Below are positions 40,490 through 43,305 of a DNA stretch of 43,305 bases, in pieces. The position numbers were made by a program, and so were the translations under genes. The stretch comes from Pseudomonadota bacterium (GTDB taxonomy: Bacteria; Oederibacteriota; Muellerivitia; Muellerivitales; Muellerivitaceae): NCBI GenBank assembly GCA_021324075.1, contig JAJPJW010000025.1, positions 1 to 43,305 of the forward strand. The letters are read 5' to 3'. Position 1 is the stretch's first letter. Each line of letters starts with the position of its first letter. The notes beneath the pieces were generated by a model. That model saw only the letters and a program-made list of their open reading frames with translations. It did not search any database and was not told the origin of the DNA.

Positions 40490-40600
40490 CAATTTTTAAT
40501 TCTTAGTTTTAAATTTTGAATTTATAGGTTTTTTCGACCGATATTGGCCGAAAAACGACCAACATTTTAAATTAAACATTCAAAATTATTAATTCCGGGA
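40490..40600. repeat. AT-rich inverted arms around a short hairpin
   Basis: Between hldD and the ThiO-like gene, AT-rich tracts face each other (40490-40526 and 40562-40600, both with ATTTTGAAT-type blocks) around a hairpin TTTTTCGACC / GGCCGAAAAA (40530-40555, one mismatch). No gene. It resembles an empty or decayed relative of the inverted-arm elements, but unit periods are unclear. Confidence 0.4.
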
Positions 40601-40607
40601 TTGGTTT

Positions 40608-41744
40608 TTAAATCCCGGCAGCCGCGTGAGGGGAGCGGTCCAAGGCGAAGGGCATCAGGTCCAACGAAGGCCTTTCGCCCGCGAGGGCCTGGGCCAGCAA
40701 TTGGCCTGTCACCGCCGAAAGCAGGATGCCATGGGTGAAATGGCCGGTGGCCCAATAAAGGCCGTCCTTGCCCGGCACCCGCCCCAAATAGGGCCAGCCG
40801 TCCAGGGAGCCGGGCCGAAGGCCCGCCCAGGTATCCTCGATCAACTGTTGGGAAAGGCCCGGCAGCACCTTGGCCGCGCCGGACTTCAGTTTTTCCATGC
40901 CTTCGGGCGTGGTGATCTTTTCAAAACCAGCGTCCTCCAGGGTACTGCCGACGAAGATGTGGCCGTCCAGGCGGGGCACCAGGTAGGTGAAGGCTTTTTG
41001 CAAACCGGAGAATAGGATGTGCCGCAGGGTGCCCGGCTTGGTGCGGAACATGACCACCTGGCCCCGGAAGGGCTTGGCCTGCAGGTGAAGATCCAGCTTC
41101 TCAGCCAGGCTGCCCGACCAGGCCCCCGAAGCCACCACCACCGCGTCGCCCTCCAATACCCCCTTGGGCGTGCGCACGCCGATCACCTGGCGGCCCTTGA
41201 TGAGGAAATCGTCCACCGGTTCCAGCTCCCTCAACTGCACTTTTCCCTTTTGCAGCACCTGGAGCAGGGCACGGGTCAGGCGGGGCGAGCGGACCTGGCG
41301 GGTTTCCTTCAGGTAAAAGGCGGATTTCACCTTCGGGGAAAGGCTGGGTTCGATTTGGGCCGCCTGGGCGGGGGACAACCATTGCCCGGAAAAGCCGAAG
41401 GTCTTCAGGTTGGCTTCCATGCGGTGGATGGCGGTTTCTTCCTCGTCGTTGAAGGCCAGGTCCAGGCTGCCCGAGTCCAGCAGTTCGGGGTCCACGCCGC
41501 TGTCCTTCTTGAGCCGAGCGGTCCATTCGGGGTAAAGGTCGTAGGATTTCTTGCAAAGGGCGAAGAAGGCACCGCCCACGCCCGAGGCGCTGCGCAGGTC
41601 CAGGTAGCCGGCCCCGGCCCAGGAAGCCTCCCTGGCGAAGGGCCCCTTGTCCAGGACCACCGCTTCCATGCCCCGGCGAAGGCAGTTTTCGGCGATGGAA
41701 AGGCCCATGACCCCGCCGCCGATGATGATGACCCGAGAACCCAA
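40608..41744 (-). CDS. Glycine oxidase ThiO-like FAD-dependent oxidoreductase
   Basis: 378-residue DAO-family flavoprotein, best compared with ThiO, which oxidises glycine to imine for thiazole synthesis. FAD site: VIIIGGGVMGLSIAENCLRRG with a Lys-Gly after the acidic Asp; C-terminal DTWAGLRPGSLDGWPYLG and ATGHFTHGILLS are the family's substrate and flavin contacts. TTG start at 41744 with GAGGT six bases upstream; no ATG is available. No other thi genes nearby, so another amino acid substrate is possible. Confidence 0.83.
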   Translation of the reverse strand: MGSRVIIIGGGVMGLSIAENCLRRGMEAVVLDKGPFAREASWAGAGYLDLRSASGVGGAFFALCKKSYDLYPEWTARLKKDSGVDPELLDSGSLDLAFNDEEETAIHRMEANLKTFGFSGQWLSPAQAAQIEPSLSPKVKSAFYLKETRQVRSPRLTRALLQVLQKGKVQLRELEPVDDFLIKGRQVIGVRTPKGVLEGDAVVVASGAWSGSLAEKLDLHLQAKPFRGQVVMFRTKPGTLRHILFSGLQKAFTYLVPRLDGHIFVGSTLEDAGFEKITTPEGMEKLKSGAAKVLPGLSQQLIEDTWAGLRPGSLDGWPYLGRVPGKDGLYWATGHFTHGILLSAVTGQLLAQALAGERPSLDLMPFALDRSPHAAAGI

Positions 41745-41804
41745 AGGCTTACCTCAAGGAATTTTTGGAGAAGGGCATTATAGCCTTCCTCTTTATTTTA
41801 AGTT

Positions 41805-41931
41805 GTCATTGCGAGCCCCAGCCCCAATCGGGGCGTTTTGGGGCGTGGCAATCCCAGGTTGTGCTTTTGGGACAAAACCTGAGATTCCCGCGTCGCAACC
41901 CAAGCCTATCGGCTTTGCTCCTCGGAATGAC
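41805..41931. repeat. TCATTGCGAG-type dispersed repeat, copy 2
   Basis: 127-bp copy of the repeat at 32305-32432, from GTCATTGCGAGC to CCTCGGAATGAC; differences cluster in the central 40 bp. Same orientation as copy 1. It lies between the ThiO-like gene and the terminator of the SnoaL-like gene. Confidence 0.85.
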
Positions 41932-41940
41932 GACATAATA

Positions 41941-41974
41941 AAAAAGCCTTCCTCCCCGCCTGGGAGGAAGGCTT
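41941..41974 (-). terminator. Terminator of the SnoaL-like gene
   Basis: Perfect 13-bp stem: AAGCCTTCCTCCC (minus strand 41974-41962) with GGGAGGAAGGCTT (41956-41944), 5-nt loop, then a T-run from the A tract at 41939-41945. Confidence 0.92.
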
Positions 41975-41996
41975 CAGGCGACTTGAAGCTTGTTGG

Positions 41997-42665
41997 TTAC
42001 TTTGTTGCGTCAGGCTTGGAATCGTCGGCCTTGGCGGGAGCGGCCTTGTCCTTCATGGGCTCGGCCGAATCGCCGGCAGCGGCCGGGGCGGCCGAAGCAT
42101 CCGCGGCAGAGGGCGGCATCAGGAAGGCGTAGGGACGGACGGCGCGGGCCTTCCAGCCCTTGCCGCCGCGGTTCACGATCACGCTGTAAACATGGACCTT
42201 CATGGGGCCCGCGTCGGTTCCATCGGGCTTCTTCATTCCCGTTACGTTACCCGTGCAGTCGACGAGGGCGAGGTTGGGCATCACCCAGACGAAGCTGAAG
42301 TCGTCGAAGGTCTGCTGGGTTCCCTTGAGCATGCCGGAAAGATCGGATTCGACCACCTTCAAGACTCCGTTCGATCCATGGCCTTCCATTCCCATGGGAT
42401 TGATGAGGGTAGCGTCATCGGTGAAGTGGGAAGCAACGCCTTTGGCGTCCCCGGCTCCCCAGGAATCGGAGAGTTCGGCGAAAGCTTTCTTGATGCCTTC
42501 CTCGTCCCCGCCGGCGGGCTTGGCCATCTTGGCCTTTTTAGCCGGAGTGGCTGAGGCGGTATCCGCGGCGGCTGCGGGGGCGGCAGCTGCGGCCGCGTTC
42601 TGGTCTTGTGCGAGCAAAGGCGAAGCGAAGAGCAACAGTCCAAGCACTGCGAAGAATTTCTTCAT
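41997..42665 (-). CDS. Secreted SnoaL/DUF4440-like NTF2-fold protein
   Basis: 222-residue exported protein. Signal peptide MKKFFAVLGLLLFASPLLA, an Ala-rich linker, then an NTF2-like domain (about residues 55-175) recognised by DEEGIKKAFAELSDSWGAGDAKGVASHFTDDATLINPMG-type sequence (read in pieces) as in SgcJ/DUF4440 proteins, and a charged Ala/Pro/Lys tail. Some relatives are isomerases or cyclases, others bind ligands; no catalytic residues can be named. The ATG at 42665 is preferred for its signal peptide and AAGGAGATG upstream. Confidence 0.8.
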   Translation of the reverse strand: MKKFFAVLGLLLFASPLLAQDQNAAAAAAPAAAADTASATPAKKAKMAKPAGGDEEGIKKAFAELSDSWGAGDAKGVASHFTDDATLINPMGMEGHGSNGVLKVVESDLSGMLKGTQQTFDDFSFVWVMPNLALVDCTGNVTGMKKPDGTDAGPMKVHVYSVIVNRGGKGWKARAVRPYAFLMPPSAADASAAPAAAGDSAEPMKDKAAPAKADDSKPDATK

Positions 42666-42897
42666 AGGCTCATCTCCTTGAAAAATTCGGGTTGAAAAAA
42701 AGGCCCCACCGGTTTTGAACGGCATCCAAGCCGGTTGAAGCGCCGATTTCGTCAACTTCTCCATCGAGAACCGGCACATTATCTACTCCCCCTTTCCGAG
42801 CGTCAACTTCGCTAAAATCCTTCCGTCAGACTTGTTCCTTCGGTTGGGAAGTTGTAATGTTTTTAGCCGGTTGAAGCGGTTACCCTGGAGGTATTTC

Positions 42898-42972
42898 ATG
42901 CCGACCTTCAATAAAATAAAGAGAATCAAAGATGCCGGTATCGCACCGATTTCATTATTTACTTATCTCTAA
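42898..42972 (+). CDS. 24-residue ORF upstream of the agarase-like gene
   Basis: ATG 42898 has GGAGGT six bases upstream (CTGGAGGTATTTC). The frame encodes 24 residues beginning MPTFNKIKRIKDAG and ending SLFTYL, with a basic first half and hydrophobic end. Its TAA (42970-42972) runs into AAGGAG, the ribosome binding site of the next gene, so the two are likely coupled. The 27-bp repeat at 42934-42960 forms its second half. A leader peptide or small membrane protein; no homologue known to me. Confidence 0.45.
   Translation: MPTFNKIKRIKDAGIAPISLFTYL
42934..42960. repeat. 27-bp dispersed repeat, copy 2
   Basis: Same sequence as 34436-34462 apart from one base (C for G at the ninth position). 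Here it is inside the 24-codon ORF; there it is upstream of the M3 gene and inside the possible N-terminal extension of the lipoprotein frame. Confidence 0.75.
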
Positions 42973-42985
42973 GGAGAATCGGCAC

Positions 42986-43305
42986 ATGCAGAAATATTTA
43001 ACCGTTTGTTTTCTTTTGTTCCTTTATATGGCTTGTCCGCCCCTCTCCCGGGCCGCGGCCCCCGGTTTCTTCAAAATCGTATGGAAAGAGGGCAAGGCCT
43101 GGTTTGTTTCCCCCTCCCATAAGCCTTTCCTTTCCATGGGCGTCAACGCCATCGACGACCAGTCCTACCGGGCCACCAACGATGACTACTACAACCCGGT
43201 GAAAAACCAGTACGACGGGGATAAGAAAGCCTGGATGAAGGGCGTTTTCACCCGGTTGAAACGGTGGCATTTCAACACCATCGGCTGCTGGTCGAACGAC
43301 GATCT
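42986..43305 (+). CDS. Secreted agarase-like glycoside hydrolase (3' truncated)
   Basis: Open to the window end (106 codons visible). AAGGAG at 42971-42976 precedes the ATG. A signal peptide (YLTVCFLLFLYMACPPLSRA) is followed by GKAWFVSPSHKPFLSMGVNAID and RLKRWHFNTIGCWSNDD, the start of the barrel seen in agarase-like and GH50-like enzymes (pattern: dGkwwLvdPdGkpFfs.GvN, then L..WgFNTiG.Wsd). A polysaccharide-degrading role is likely; the catalytic residues lie beyond the window. Confidence 0.7.
   Translation, partial: MQKYLTVCFLLFLYMACPPLSRAAAPGFFKIVWKEGKAWFVSPSHKPFLSMGVNAIDDQSYRATNDDYYNPVKNQYDGDKKAWMKGVFTRLKRWHFNTIGCWSNDD

Overview
This window reads as a GC-rich (roughly 60%) chromosome segment from a diderm, Gram-negative-type bacterium. 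The support is lipopolysaccharide-type genes (an HldD heptose epimerase and a WaaE-like glycosyltransferase), several lipoproteins with lipoboxes, a periplasmic HtrA protease and an LplT-Aas lysophospholipid recycling fusion. The Thr/Pro-rich NHL lipoprotein, the HEAT-repeat protein, the four-helix-bundle (S23/IVP) genes and the abundant small dispersed repeats suit an environmental or candidate-phylum lineage. The sequence alone does not let me name the phylum. No tRNA, rRNA, CRISPR array, transposase or integrase was seen.

Layout. 1-5.4 kb: 3' end of htrA, then two paralogous regulators with LuxR-type HTH domains flanking a STAS-domain gene, then an NHL-repeat lipoprotein. Two matching palindromes lie upstream of the STAS and lipoprotein genes. 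5.4-11 kb: a tightly packed divergent regulon. Leftward are a COQ7-like di-iron protein, a small membrane protein, an MBOAT/wax-synthase-like acyltransferase and a VKOR-like protein. Rightward are a membrane protein, a DUF1990 protein, a TetR regulator, a TIGR01777 epimerase-like protein and a DoxX-like protein. Between the arms lie two back-to-back sigma70-like promoters whose -10 boxes are overlapped by two copies of one palindrome. 11-14.9 kb: glycosyltransferase and polysaccharide deacetylase genes, one split by a small repeat element, then a WaaE-like GT2 and a membrane-rhodanese fusion. 14.9-16.7 kb: an EVE-domain protein, a YncE-like propeller and an AT-rich membrane protein. 16.7-23.6 kb: a second divergent lipid locus, with TetR, a 26-codon ORF and LplT-PlsC-AMP-ligase on one strand and two alpha/beta hydrolases and a YiiX-like lipoprotein on the other. 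23.6-28 kb: a DUF5060 glycoside hydrolase and a GH67 alpha-glucuronidase that carries an in-frame stop near its end. 28-43.3 kb: a quinone oxidoreductase-like protein, LysM lipoprotein, HEAT-repeat protein, PD-(D/E)XK nuclease with a terminal clamp-binding-like motif, M3 peptidase, PAP2 phosphatase, paired YeeE/YedE proteins, purC, hldD, a ThiO-like oxidase, a SnoaL-like secreted protein and the start of an agarase-like hydrolase.

Two patterns deserve most attention. First, four small elements (two gene-less, two carrying a four-helix-bundle gene) all have inverted arms built from short tandem units, and the unit length differs between elements: 10, 9, 7 and 8 bp. Second, the 5.4-11 kb divergent regulon links quinone-type di-iron chemistry, membrane acyl transfer, disulfide/quinone redox and several uncharacterised families under one visible operator system, and is the best candidate here for an undescribed functional module. 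Two very short ORFs with strong ribosome binding sites (20174-20254 and 42898-42972) would be missed by standard gene callers.
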